Assembly (NCBI GenBank): GCA_002298545.1 | Contig: DBKQ01000088.1 | Coordinates: forward strand, 1-18,406 | From: Prevotella sp. UBA746 | Lineage (GTDB): Bacteria > Bacteroidota > Bacteroidia > Bacteroidales > Bacteroidaceae | DNA length: 18,406 bases | Direction of reading: 5' to 3' | Shown here: positions 1 to 7,320 of the stretch, piece by piece | Layout: each line of letters opens with the position of its first letter | Position numbering within the stretch: position 1 is the stretch's first letter | Translations under genes and position numbers: made by a program | Notes under the pieces: model-generated | What the model was told of the DNA's origin: nothing | Database searches by the model: none | The model's input: the letters and a program-made list of their open reading frames with translations, nothing else

Positions 1-2
1 TT

Positions 3-1367
3 GGCAGAACGGTATTGTCTGTATGCAGTCTCTTCCGGTTGATTCGCCATGCCAAATGCGTGGAAAGCAATGGGGGAGTAAGAATTTATACCTTGCAAGG
101 CGACATATCACCGTTCAGTTGGTTCCGCTGCATCGTGATGAGCGAAAAGGACTGGATGGAGAACCGGCGGGAGATTGTGCTTCACGAGATGGCGCATATA
201 CGGCGCAGACACTCTGTGGATGTGGCTTTCTGCAATATCATTATTGTGTTTCAGTGGTTCAACCCTGCAGCATGGTTGCTGAAGAGAGAGTTGCAGACCG
301 TGCATGAGTATGAGGCAGACGAGGCAGTGTTGCTGTCGGGAGTAGATGCCACCCGTTATCAGATGTTGTTAATAAGGAAAGCCGTCGGCGAGCGACTGTT
401 CTCGATGGCTAACAATCTAAATCATAATTCACTAAAAAAACGAATAACCATGATGAAAATCAAAAGAACAAATCCGATGCAGAAGGCTAAGATTGCCTTT
501 GTACTTCCGCTTGCTGCCGTTGCCGTTGCTGCGTTCGCAAGCGAGAGAGTGGAGAATTTGAGCGAGAGAGTGGAGCAGGAGAGTGAGGCGCTGGTATCGA
601 CAAGCGAGAGCTCTGTCGTTAATACTATTGAAAAGATTGCAGACAAAGCCCCTGCAATGAATGTGGATAAGGCTGAAACTGTTTCTACGGCTGCTGTTCT
701 GCAAGACACGGCAAATGTGGATGCAAAGTCGGTTAAAGGCAAGTTCATAGAATGTGTGCAGGAAACATTCCCTGAGTTCCCCGGTGGGCATTCGGCTTTG
801 TTTGAATATCTTGCAAAGAACATAAAATTCCCTAAGTCTGAGGGGCAGAAGGATGTCAAGGCTCGTGTCGTTACCACATTCACTGTTACTAAAGACGGTA
901 GCATTACCGATGCCAAGATAGAAAAGAGCCAGGGCGAAGCATTCGACAAGGAGGCGCTGCGAGTAATCAACGGTATGCCGAAATGGATTCCCGGCACGAG
1001 GAACGGCAAGGCGGTAGACGTGAAATACACCATTCCGATAACTTTCAGCACAGAGAGCGCAGGCAAGACTGTAAAGTCTGTCAGAACGATAGACATGAAA
1101 GATAACGGCAAGAAGATAAAGTCTGTCAAGACTATCGACTTGAGCGGCAATGCCGACAAGATGCCGAAGGGCAAGATTGTGTCGCAGAAAACGGAGATGT
1201 TCTCAAACAAAGACTTTGTGGTTGTATTAAACGGTAAGGTAACTGAGAATCTCAATGGGATAAAACCTGACGACATAGAGAAGATTGACGTGAAGAAAGA
1301 TGCCGAGACGATAAAGAAATACAATGCCGAAGGCAAGCAGGGAGTGATGCTTATCACTACGAAATAA
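3..1367 (+). CDS. M56 (BlaR1/MecR1-type) peptidase with TonB-like C-terminus, 5' truncated
   Basis: The frame is open to the left edge, so the start lies outside the window; the TTG at 15 is internal. Residue numbers here count from that TTG. The zinc-peptidase motif HEMAH (57-61) is followed by a region with HEYEADE (97-103), as in the M56 family of membrane antirepressor peptidases. One hydrophobic segment (about 158-176) separates it from a periplasmic part. That part has a low-complexity linker, then a TonB C-terminal-like domain (about 250-348, with FPGG and the pattern VTKDGSITDAKI). Last comes a short tail ending GVMLITTK that resembles the plug domain of TonB-dependent receptors. Such fusions are common in Bacteroidota and usually follow a BlaI-type repressor gene, which would be upstream of this window. 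Substrate and signal are unknown. The linker and the 1070-1150 region contain short internal duplications (SERVE twice; KSVRTID/KSVKTID). Confidence 0.85.
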   Translation, partial: GRTVLSVCSLFRLIRHAKCVESNGGVRIYTLQGDISPFSWFRCIVMSEKDWMENRREIVLHEMAHIRRRHSVDVAFCNIIIVFQWFNPAAWLLKRELQTVHEYEADEAVLLSGVDATRYQMLLIRKAVGERLFSMANNLNHNSLKKRITMMKIKRTNPMQKAKIAFVLPLAAVAVAAFASERVENLSERVEQESEALVSTSESSVVNTIEKIADKAPAMNVDKAETVSTAAVLQDTANVDAKSVKGKFIECVQETFPEFPGGHSALFEYLAKNIKFPKSEGQKDVKARVVTTFTVTKDGSITDAKIEKSQGEAFDKEALRVINGMPKWIPGTRNGKAVDVKYTIPITFSTESAGKTVKSVRTIDMKDNGKKIKSVKTIDLSGNADKMPKGKIVSQKTEMFSNKDFVVVLNGKVTENLNGIKPDDIEKIDVKKDAETIKKYNAEGKQGVMLITTK

Positions 1368-1392
1368 ACTCATAATCACGGAATAAAAAGTA

Positions 1393-1428
1393 AAAATCCC
1401 TCGAGGCAGCATTGCCTTGAGGGATTTT
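1393..1428. terminator. Bidirectional intrinsic terminator
   Basis: A 16-bp stem (1393-1408 with 1413-1428, one G-T pair) has a 4-nt loop. It has A-runs on the left and T-runs on the right, so it can end transcription from both directions. It sits between the convergent M56 gene (stop 1367) and the phosphoesterase gene (stop 1459). Confidence 0.9.
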
Positions 1429-1458
1429 CTTATATGTCCGGCACGAACGTTGTCTTCC

Positions 1459-2409
1459 TTATTTAGTCTTCTCCACCGTGTGGAGCACCTTTCCGGTCTT
1501 GTCTATCATATACATGCAGAGTCTTTTTTTCGAGGCTGCGATAATCGAGAAACCCGTTTCGGGAGAACAGAACAGTGTGCCTTCTATTGGCTTCACCTTG
1601 CGGCTCAGGGCTCCGGCGGAATTCACCACATAGTCGATAGGGTCGCCTTTCATCTTTATGTGCTGGAAGTTGTGGATGTGTCCACAGGCATAGATAGCCA
1701 CGTTTTTGTATTTGTGCAGGATTGGCATTACGCGTTTCTGCATATCGGTGCGCTCATCTTCGCTCTTGCTCGTCTCGGCATAGATCGGATGATGGCCCAC
1801 TACGATAATCCAGTCTTCCTTTGCCTGACGCAGCGTTTCGTCGAGCCATGAGAGCTGCTTCTGCATGTCTTCCTTGCAGGCATCGGGATATACAGCCGGA
1901 TTGTTCCGGTATTTGTCGATTAGCGGCGTGGTGTCGAGCCATACTATGCGCAAGGTCGTGCCTTTGTGTGAGAATACCTTGGTGTAGTATTTTGCCGGTA
2001 TCATCCAGCGGCGGCTCACCTTTGAGTAGTCGAGCACAGCCTGAGTGTTGCCGCGGTATTCGTGGTTGCCGCAGACGGGAAACCAGTCGAGCATCAGCTC
2101 CGGATGGGAGTAAATGAGTTCGTAGTTGGTTGTCCACAGCGGGTCGCTTACCGAAGCCACGCCGTTGAAGTGGTGGATGTCTCCGGCTGCGACTACACAT
2201 TCCGGTCCGATGGTTTCTGCCATTGTTCCCATCAGTTCGGCGATGGGCTTCTGGTCGTAGTATCCGTTGCGACCAATGTCGTTTGCCATATACATGTTTA
2301 TCTCGCCTTTCAGTTTCTCCCATTCTGCCGGAGTCTGGGCTTTTGCTGTCATTATGGCAGCGGTTACGGCAATTGCTGCAACGGCAATGTTCTTGAATAG
2401 TCTGTTCAT
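1459..2409 (-). CDS. Secreted metallophosphoesterase, tartrate-resistant acid phosphatase-like
   Basis: A 316-aa protein if started at the ATG at 2409. I chose that start because the protein then begins with a clean signal peptide (MNRLFKN, hydrophobic core, AKA before Q25) and is preceded by AAGGAAAA; an earlier in-frame ATG at 2469 would bury the signal. Dimetal-site motifs occur in the purple acid phosphatase order: NDIG (D44), GDIHH (D77), GNHE (N115, H116), GHHP (H206) and GHIH (H244, H246). The spacing and the sequence between GNHE and the RW-YY stretch match mammalian tartrate-resistant acid phosphatase. The position held by the metal-ligand tyrosine in purple enzymes (GDxxY) is His80 here. 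The likely role is phosphomonoester hydrolysis in the periplasm. It lies 88 bp downstream of a TonB-dependent receptor on the same strand, probably in one transcript. Substrate is not determinable from sequence. Confidence 0.88.
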   Translation of the reverse strand: MNRLFKNIAVAAIAVTAAIMTAKAQTPAEWEKLKGEINMYMANDIGRNGYYDQKPIAELMGTMAETIGPECVVAAGDIHHFNGVASVSDPLWTTNYELIYSHPELMLDWFPVCGNHEYRGNTQAVLDYSKVSRRWMIPAKYYTKVFSHKGTTLRIVWLDTTPLIDKYRNNPAVYPDACKEDMQKQLSWLDETLRQAKEDWIIVVGHHPIYAETSKSEDERTDMQKRVMPILHKYKNVAIYACGHIHNFQHIKMKGDPIDYVVNSAGALSRKVKPIEGTLFCSPETGFSIIAASKKRLCMYMIDKTGKVLHTVEKTK

Positions 2410-2497
2410 TTTTTTTCCTTGTTTTATTATTGTTTCCTTTTCTAGTTGTTGTTGCCACAAGACTTTCATAAGCCTAAGGGCAACGACATTTACAGTA

Positions 2498-5296
2498 TTA
2501 CAGATTCACTTTAATTCCTGCATTTACCTTCACGCCGTAGTATTCCACTTGCATCGTGCGGTCTTTCGTACCCTGATAGTAGCGAAGTGGCTGATTGAGC
2601 AGGTTGTTGGCGTTGGCATATACCGTGAACTTCGTTTTCTTGCCCCATGTATAGCTTGCGTTGAGGTCAAGATAGTTCACGCTGTCGTAATAGCGGTCGA
2701 GGGCACGGCTCGTGCTCATCTGATCGATAAACGAAGAGGCAAAGTTGTATGACAGGCGCAGGCTCAATCCGAATTTCTCGAAGAAGAGCGAGGCATTTGC
2801 CGTGTGTTCCGGCGAACCGGCTACTTTCACGTCGTCGCCGCTTTCTATGCCCAGACGCTCGTTGAAGTTACGCGTTTTGCTGTGGGTATAAGTGTAGTTG
2901 CCGTAGAAACCGATACATTTAAGCGATGGGGAAATAAAGCCGAAATCGCGCTGGTAGGCCGCTTCCACTCCGAACACGCTTGCATCATAGGCATTGATGT
3001 TTTGAGTAACCTCGAAGGCTTCGTTGGCATATTTCCCCTCAAGTCCGAGGTCTTTGCCGAGATATTTGTTGGATGCCCACTCAACATTCACGTTTTTGAT
3101 GTCTTTGTAGAAGAGGCCGAGACTCACCAGTCCCACGTTTTTGAAGAAGTGGTCAACGGAGAGGTCTACGTTTATTGCCTTGGCCGGTTTGGTGTTCGGG
3201 TCGCCGATGGTAGCCTCGAGATCGGCAGTGTTGAATGTCTTGTTGGCGATGAGGGCAGAGTACTTCGGACGAGAGATGGTTTTTGTTACCGATGCTCTCA
3301 CGCTGCCGTCCTTCGTATACTTGTATTTCAGCAACAAACTTGGCAGCAAGTCTGTATAGTGGCTTTTATATTCGCCCGTAGGAGTCATTGTGGCGTCGCC
3401 TTCCTCAGGCACGTTCACGTTGTATCCGCTCGTCTTCAGGTCGGTGCGCTCAAGGCGCAGACCAACTGTTGCCGAGAGCTTTTTACCTATTTTTTGGTCG
3501 AAGCGCAGATAGCCGGCTGTGATACGCTCATTAATCTTATAGTTGCCAGCCTCTTCCTCATAGTTTTCCTCTCCTTTGTATTTAGAGAAGTCTATGTCGC
3601 CGAGTGTATGCTTGGTGATAAACGGCGAGTGTTCGGGATATTGGCTTCCCGGCATGAATCCGTTGCGGATCTGCAGCGATGTGTTGTCGCGCCAGTTGCT
3701 GCCAAGCACTTCTTCGGGGTCGTAGTCGAAATACGACTTCGTGCGTTTCTTGTCTTTGGCGGTTAGTTTAGCTCCGAATTTCAGTGTGTTTCCATATAGC
3801 CCGGTCGTGATTGGCAGTGTGAAATTCAGTCTTCCCTTCCATTCATTCTCCACGATATCCTGGTTGGCGTTGTTTAGTTCGCTCAGCTTCCAGTTCTTGT
3901 CGTCGAGTGCAGGCAACTGCTTCGTGTAATAAGGCTGTTTTCCGCCCACTTCTGCAAAGTCGCTTCCAAGGTCTATACCCTTCAGAGAGTATGCGGCGTA
4001 GCGTTCGTTAGGTCTTTCCTCAGTGGCACGCGAATAGCTGCCAGCCCAGTCCACTTTCAGATTTCCGAAATAGTGTTCGCCGTTGAGAGTGAAGTCCATT
4101 GTCTGCTGCAGTTCCAGTCGGGCATCCTTGTTGTCGTCGGAGCCGGCTTTGGTTTGCAGCACGACCGACTGCTTAGAGGCTTTGCTGTTCAGTTTCTTGT
4201 ATGAAATGCGATAGCGGTTCTCCCAGTCGCTGCGGCGGTTGTATATACCTTTGAATGATATTTTGTGTTGTGGGTTGAAAATATAGTCGAGAGCGAGCGA
4301 GTAGCTCTGTCGTTCGCGGGTTACATAATATTGTCTGACCTGGGCCTCCTTCAGTTCCAGTTCTTTCTTGTCATTCTCCTCGTATTCAAATTCCGTATTG
4401 TCCGATCCTCCAGGCATATACTGATAAGAGGCGGCAGCCATCACTCCCAACTTGTCGTTGAAAAACCGTTGGCCCCATGTTGCACCGAGGTCCCACTCCG
4501 GTTTCTGGCTTATCCACGAGAACCCTGACCCCACATTGAAGTTGAGCACCCTATGGCTTGGCGTGTTCTTCGTTACGAGGTTTATCTCTCCGCCAATGGC
4601 ATCACCGTCCATGTCGGATGTAACCACCTTGTTCAGTTCGATAGTCTGTATCATGTCAGAAGGGATTAGGTCGAGCTGCACGTTTCGTGTGTCGCCTTCG
4701 GCAGACGGCATTCTGTTGCCGTTCACCGTAACGGAAGTGAGGTCGGCAGAAGTGCCGCGAACCTGTCCGAATCGTGCCTCCCCCTGGTCATACTGCACAT
4801 TCACGCCGTTGATTCTCTTCAGGGCGTCGCCGATGTTGGTATCCGGGAATTTTCCCACTTGGTCGGCAGAAACCACGTTCGTTACTCCCATACTCTCCTT
4901 CTGCATCTGCATCGCTTTGCGCTGGCCATAGAAAGCACCGGTTACAACAACCTCGTTGAGTTCTTTCCCCGCATCGAGCGTGATGTTCTGCTCCACGCTC
5001 TTTTTGCCCACCTTTATGGTGTAAGTCTTTGGTGAGTAACCCACATAGGTGATTTTCATCTTGTATGTGCCTGGCTTCAGATTGGGCAAGGAGTAATAAC
5101 CGTTGATATCACTTGTCACTCCCGTGTGCAAGTCCTCGATCATCACCGTGGCACCAGGCAACACCTGCTTGTCTGTGTCTGTGATTCGTCCGCGGATATT
5201 ACCCATTTCCGGACTCTCCGTTACTTCTGCTGCACTGGCTGCTACGGCTGTCATGGCCATGACAAACGCCGATGCGAATAATTTTCTTGATTTCAT
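2498..5296 (-). CDS. TonB-dependent outer-membrane receptor (TonB-Xanth-Caul type)
   Basis: A full-length 932-aa receptor. A signal peptide spans residues 1-22 (cleavage after ASA). A carboxypeptidase-regulatory-like beta-sandwich follows (about 33-110: GRITD, LPGATV, DINGYYSL, YVGYSPK). A TonB-box-like segment comes next (NEVVVTG, 114-120), then a plug domain (about 125-245) with DTNIGDALKRINGV, VTVNGNRMPSAEGD and DGDAIGGEINLVT. The rest forms the 22-strand barrel, ending VNAGIKVNL. The plug motifs are those of the TonB-Xanth-Caul subfamily rather than the SusC subfamily, and no SusD partner is present. Transport would be energised by TonB-ExbBD encoded elsewhere. The next gene in the same direction is a secreted phosphatase-like enzyme, so I infer uptake linked to a phosphorylated substrate; this is not shown by the receptor sequence itself. 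Confidence 0.92.
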   Translation of the reverse strand: MKSRKLFASAFVMAMTAVAASAAEVTESPEMGNIRGRITDTDKQVLPGATVMIEDLHTGVTSDINGYYSLPNLKPGTYKMKITYVGYSPKTYTIKVGKKSVEQNITLDAGKELNEVVVTGAFYGQRKAMQMQKESMGVTNVVSADQVGKFPDTNIGDALKRINGVNVQYDQGEARFGQVRGTSADLTSVTVNGNRMPSAEGDTRNVQLDLIPSDMIQTIELNKVVTSDMDGDAIGGEINLVTKNTPSHRVLNFNVGSGFSWISQKPEWDLGATWGQRFFNDKLGVMAAASYQYMPGGSDNTEFEYEENDKKELELKEAQVRQYYVTRERQSYSLALDYIFNPQHKISFKGIYNRRSDWENRYRISYKKLNSKASKQSVVLQTKAGSDDNKDARLELQQTMDFTLNGEHYFGNLKVDWAGSYSRATEERPNERYAAYSLKGIDLGSDFAEVGGKQPYYTKQLPALDDKNWKLSELNNANQDIVENEWKGRLNFTLPITTGLYGNTLKFGAKLTAKDKKRTKSYFDYDPEEVLGSNWRDNTSLQIRNGFMPGSQYPEHSPFITKHTLGDIDFSKYKGEENYEEEAGNYKINERITAGYLRFDQKIGKKLSATVGLRLERTDLKTSGYNVNVPEEGDATMTPTGEYKSHYTDLLPSLLLKYKYTKDGSVRASVTKTISRPKYSALIANKTFNTADLEATIGDPNTKPAKAINVDLSVDHFFKNVGLVSLGLFYKDIKNVNVEWASNKYLGKDLGLEGKYANEAFEVTQNINAYDASVFGVEAAYQRDFGFISPSLKCIGFYGNYTYTHSKTRNFNERLGIESGDDVKVAGSPEHTANASLFFEKFGLSLRLSYNFASSFIDQMSTSRALDRYYDSVNYLDLNASYTWGKKTKFTVYANANNLLNQPLRYYQGTKDRTMQVEYYGVKVNAGIKVNL

Positions 5297-5335
5297 AAAA
5301 ACTTAAAACTTCTGTTGTTATCTTGATTACGGGTG

Positions 5336-5343
5336 CAAAGGTA
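5336..5343 (-). promoter_or_regulatory. Probable -7 element of the receptor promoter
   Basis: On the minus strand this reads TACCTTTG, matching the Bacteroidota -7 consensus TAnnTTTG. It lies about 40 bp upstream of the receptor ATG (5296). I see no clear TTTG at the usual distance upstream, so the -33 half is weak. Confidence 0.5.
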
Positions 5344-5445
5344 GGGGCGTAGGGTTACGAACATGTTACAACGGCTTTACGGCTATGCTAATGGAATATT
5401 AAAAACTTTTTTCATTTGCAGTGAACATGTTTTTGTTTCTTGTTG

Positions 5446-5476
5446 TTTGTAGATGTAAGGAAAATGTGTATATTTG
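5446..5476 (+). promoter_or_regulatory. Bacteroidota sigma-ABfr-type promoter
   Basis: TTTG (5446-5449) and TATATTTG (5469-5476) are separated by exactly 19 nt, the canonical layout. Transcription should start near 5482, about 30 nt before the ATG at 5512. Confidence 0.8.
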
Positions 5477-5511
5477 CAAATATCTATAATAACGCTTAAA
5501 TCTTATATATT

Positions 5512-6648
5512 ATGAATGACCGTCAGTCCTTTGATTCTTTTGACGAACTTCTCGCCGCCCTCGAAACGGCAGTTTCTCACCCTATGGATACGGCCTGGTG
5601 CATATTCCGCTATCTTCAGAAAAATTACAAGGGGATGGGCTCGGAACAAGTACGTACGCTATTGGCTGCATATATGAAAATACCTGTAGAAAAGCCCTCG
5701 CTGATACATTCGTGCATGCTCGGCATGGCTGTGAAGATAAGTGAGATGTATCCGGATTTCCGCTTTCCGCAGTTTCTGGATTTGTGGGGATACGACAAGA
5801 ATCTAAGGGATGAAGACCGGCAGCGGCAGACGGGAAAGGACGGCAGAACGTATCTCTCGCTGAAAGAGAAAGTGGATAGGCGGCTGCAGTCGTATCTGCT
5901 TCATCATCAGAATGAGCAGGGGGAAGTGGCTGATGGAATACGGTCGATGTTTGCTGTTAAGGTGTTCGAGAGTCAGGTTAATGGAAAAAGGCGATATTTC
6001 GTTAAACTTGTGGCTGCCGACGGTATGGAACTTGCTGCCGATAGTCATCTCTTTCCCTGCAAGCCGTGGGAGATACAGGGAAAACTGTATGATGTTTCTC
6101 TGAGAAAATCAAAACAGGGCAACGAACGTGCTGTTGAGGTGGTGTTGTCAAAGAAAGGGGTAGGGGAGGTTTTCCCAACGATGGTAGGATATGTAGAAGG
6201 AGTAGACGAGAGCCACGGGCATTATCATATCTACGATGCCCTGTCGCGCCATTTCGTGGCTGAGAAACCGCAGATGATGATTAAGACGGGCGACTTTGTA
6301 ACATTCGCGCCTATAATTCCTGTCGAAGACAAGTTTAAAAGCGCCGCTGTAATCAACGTTATGCCTCATGATGAGGGATTGACAGCCTTTGGCACCTTTC
6401 AAGCCGTTGTAACCTACGTAAACCCCACTGACGGCTATCTTCGCTACCGCATCACGTCGCCTCTACCGGAAACTCCAGAAGGAATTGTAATGGCAGAGGG
6501 CTTTGCCTCGCTCGTAAACGTAAAGGACGACGAGTTGCGCAAGAGTTTGAAAGTTGGCGACAATATCCGTCTGTTGCTTTTCCTGAAGAGGGGAAAGGAC
6601 AAGGTAAAAAGGAACCACGTGGCAGAGGTCATCCGAAATTTACTGTAA
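5512..6648 (+). CDS. Conserved hypothetical protein, 378 aa
   Basis: I do not recognise the family. The protein has no signal peptide or membrane segment, so it is probably cytoplasmic. The N-terminal 110 residues look helical and carry many aromatic residues (TAWCIFRYLQKNY, FPQFLDLWGYD). Residues 110-145 are charged, with a likely short helix. From about 150 on, alternating beta-strand patterns dominate (FAVKVFES, KRRYFVKLVA, VEVVLSKKG). The last 86 residues (293-378) read like an OB-fold or S1-like barrel: GTFQAVVTYV, GFASLVNV, LKVGDNIRLLLFL, ending in a basic strand. A nucleic-acid-binding role is possible but is only an inference. The ATG at 5512 fits the promoter upstream. The gene stands alone: the divergent receptor is on the other strand and the accessory stretch follows. 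Confidence 0.8.
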   Translation: MNDRQSFDSFDELLAALETAVSHPMDTAWCIFRYLQKNYKGMGSEQVRTLLAAYMKIPVEKPSLIHSCMLGMAVKISEMYPDFRFPQFLDLWGYDKNLRDEDRQRQTGKDGRTYLSLKEKVDRRLQSYLLHHQNEQGEVADGIRSMFAVKVFESQVNGKRRYFVKLVAADGMELAADSHLFPCKPWEIQGKLYDVSLRKSKQGNERAVEVVLSKKGVGEVFPTMVGYVEGVDESHGHYHIYDALSRHFVAEKPQMMIKTGDFVTFAPIIPVEDKFKSAAVINVMPHDEGLTAFGTFQAVVTYVNPTDGYLRYRITSPLPETPEGIVMAEGFASLVNVKDDELRKSLKVGDNIRLLLFLKRGKDKVKRNHVAEVIRNLL

Positions 6649-6668
6649 ATTTGCAGTAAATATCGGAT
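6631..6668 (+). terminator. Probable terminator overlapping a stop codon
   Basis: 15-nt arms (6631-6645 and 6654-6668, one A-A mismatch) surround an 8-nt loop and are followed by a T-run at 6673-6678. The left arm covers the last codons of the hypothetical gene. The stem is AT-rich, so strength is uncertain. Confidence 0.5.
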
Positions 6669-6700
6669 TGGAGTTTTTTCCCAGAAAAAATATGTGGATA

Positions 6701-6753
6701 TTGTCCAATGCATTGGATAAAATAATATCGTTTTTATCCATCCGATTGGACAA
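6701..6753. repeat. Long imperfect inverted repeat
   Basis: 6701-6720 and 6734-6753 are inverted copies, with 16 of 20 positions paired; two further A-T pairs extend the stem inward. The left arm is itself a palindrome (TCCAATGCATTGGA, 6704-6717). A related ATCGGATTGGA occurs at 6662-6672. It could be a structured terminator, a regulator site or the remnant of a small mobile repeat. Confidence 0.6.
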
Positions 6754-6790
6754 AAGTAAGACTTTTTATTCTAAAAAGCAAGTTTCGTGA

Positions 6791-6943
6791 TTAATATTTA
6801 GAGATTTGTCACTGAAGAAAGTCGACGACTCTCTCCGAAAGATAATTATCTTTGGAGACGACATCGCCACATTTACCGACGACAACGGTTATGTCTTCAT
6901 GAGCCTGTTCCGCTTCCTGATGAATGATGATGTGTTGGAGTGA
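6791..6943 (+). pseudogene. C-terminal remnant of an ATPase-like gene
   Basis: An open stretch of 50 codons has no start codon at its beginning and follows an in-frame stop at 6788. It encodes a well-formed protein tail: DLSLKKVDDSLRK, then IIIFGDDIATF, then GYVFMSLFRFLMND, ending VLE and TGA. The pattern of a KI-I segment, a polar loop with DxNG, and M-L--FLM at the very end reminds me of the C-termini of Bacteroidota AAA-type ATP-binding proteins that carry a C-terminal accessory domain. No Walker motifs survive nearby. I read it as the residue of a gene deleted or replaced when the downstream cassette arrived. The family assignment is from memory and moderately uncertain; the coding character is clearer. 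Confidence 0.5.
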
Positions 6944-7110
6944 GATTTGAGATTGACTACTGCGTCAAAACCAAAGCGTACAGTTACGCCTTTATTTATA
7001 TGTATGTCTGTCCCACCTCAACCCTTTCAGGCTTTCAGCAATGGGATGGACATTGCAAATTTAGTGTAATATTTTATTGCCGCAAAATATTTGAGAAAGA
7101 AAAACAGAAA
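6944..7110. other. Non-coding stretch without a recognisable gene
   Basis: AT-rich DNA between the remnant and the tandem repeats. A short open frame crosses it but has no family-like sequence. A 10-bp inverted repeat with a 1-nt centre begins here at 7105 (CAGAAAGTTG) and closes inside the first tandem unit at 7125. Confidence 0.5.
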
Positions 7111-7198
7111 GTTGGCAACTTTCTGTGAGTAAGTAGACAAGTTACATGATGAAGGTAGGCAAGTTTCCTGATGAAAGTAGGCAAGTTTTTGATCCAAA
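7111..7198. repeat. Tandem array of four 22-bp units
   Basis: Units lie at 7111-7132, 7133-7154, 7155-7176 and 7177-7198, each exactly 22 bp. Units 2 and 3 match at 18 of 22 positions; units 1 and 4 share 14-15 of 22 with unit 3. The common core is GTAGGCAAGTTT. There are no spacers, so this is not a CRISPR array. The 22-bp period is about two helical turns, as in iteron-like protein-binding arrays, and is not a multiple of three, so it is not a coding repeat. Confidence 0.8.
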
Positions 7199-7224
7199 GT
7201 TGTAAAAAATATGCTTATTCACAT

Positions 7225-7269
7225 AAATAATTACCTTAGGGTAACTTACCTTGAGGTAATTATTTGTAT
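7225..7269. repeat. 45-bp palindromic repeat, left copy
   Basis: Identical over 45 bp to 8470-8514. The similarity extends leftwards to 7216 (TATTCA shared, then three differing bases). The element consists of two tandem near-palindromes, TTACCTTAGGGTAA (7231-7244) and TTACCTTGAGGTAA (7246-7259), inside AT-rich arms that are also mutually inverted (AAATAA at the left, TTATTT at the right). It lies just upstream of the ATPase gene and its last bases form part of a -7-like element. Confidence 0.95.
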
Positions 7270-7274
7270 CTTTG
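7267..7274 (+). promoter_or_regulatory. Probable -7 element for the ATPase gene
   Basis: TATCTTTG matches TAnnTTTG and lies 47 bp upstream of the ATG at 7321. No TTTG is found 19-21 nt upstream, because that place is taken by the palindromic repeat. This suggests a factor bound to the repeat could block or help polymerase. Confidence 0.5.
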
Positions 7275-7320
7275 CAGAAATTGGATATAATCTAAATAGT
7301 GTGTTTAATGTGATAAAAGT

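Noticed and set aside
422..1357. A 311-codon minus-strand frame opposite the M56 gene
   Set aside because: Ser/Thr/Leu-rich shadow of a gene with clear HExxH and TonB-like features on the other strand.
2804..3766. A 320-codon plus-strand frame opposite the receptor gene
   Set aside because: Antisense shadow of the TonB-dependent receptor, with no ribosome-binding or promoter signal of its own.
6940..7128. A 62-codon plus-strand frame
   Set aside because: Begins at the end of the ATPase remnant, runs into repeat DNA, and shows no protein-like pattern or promoter.
7111..7198. Short CRISPR array
   Set aside because: Units are contiguous 22-mers without spacers and no cas gene is present; the same holds for 11931-12018.
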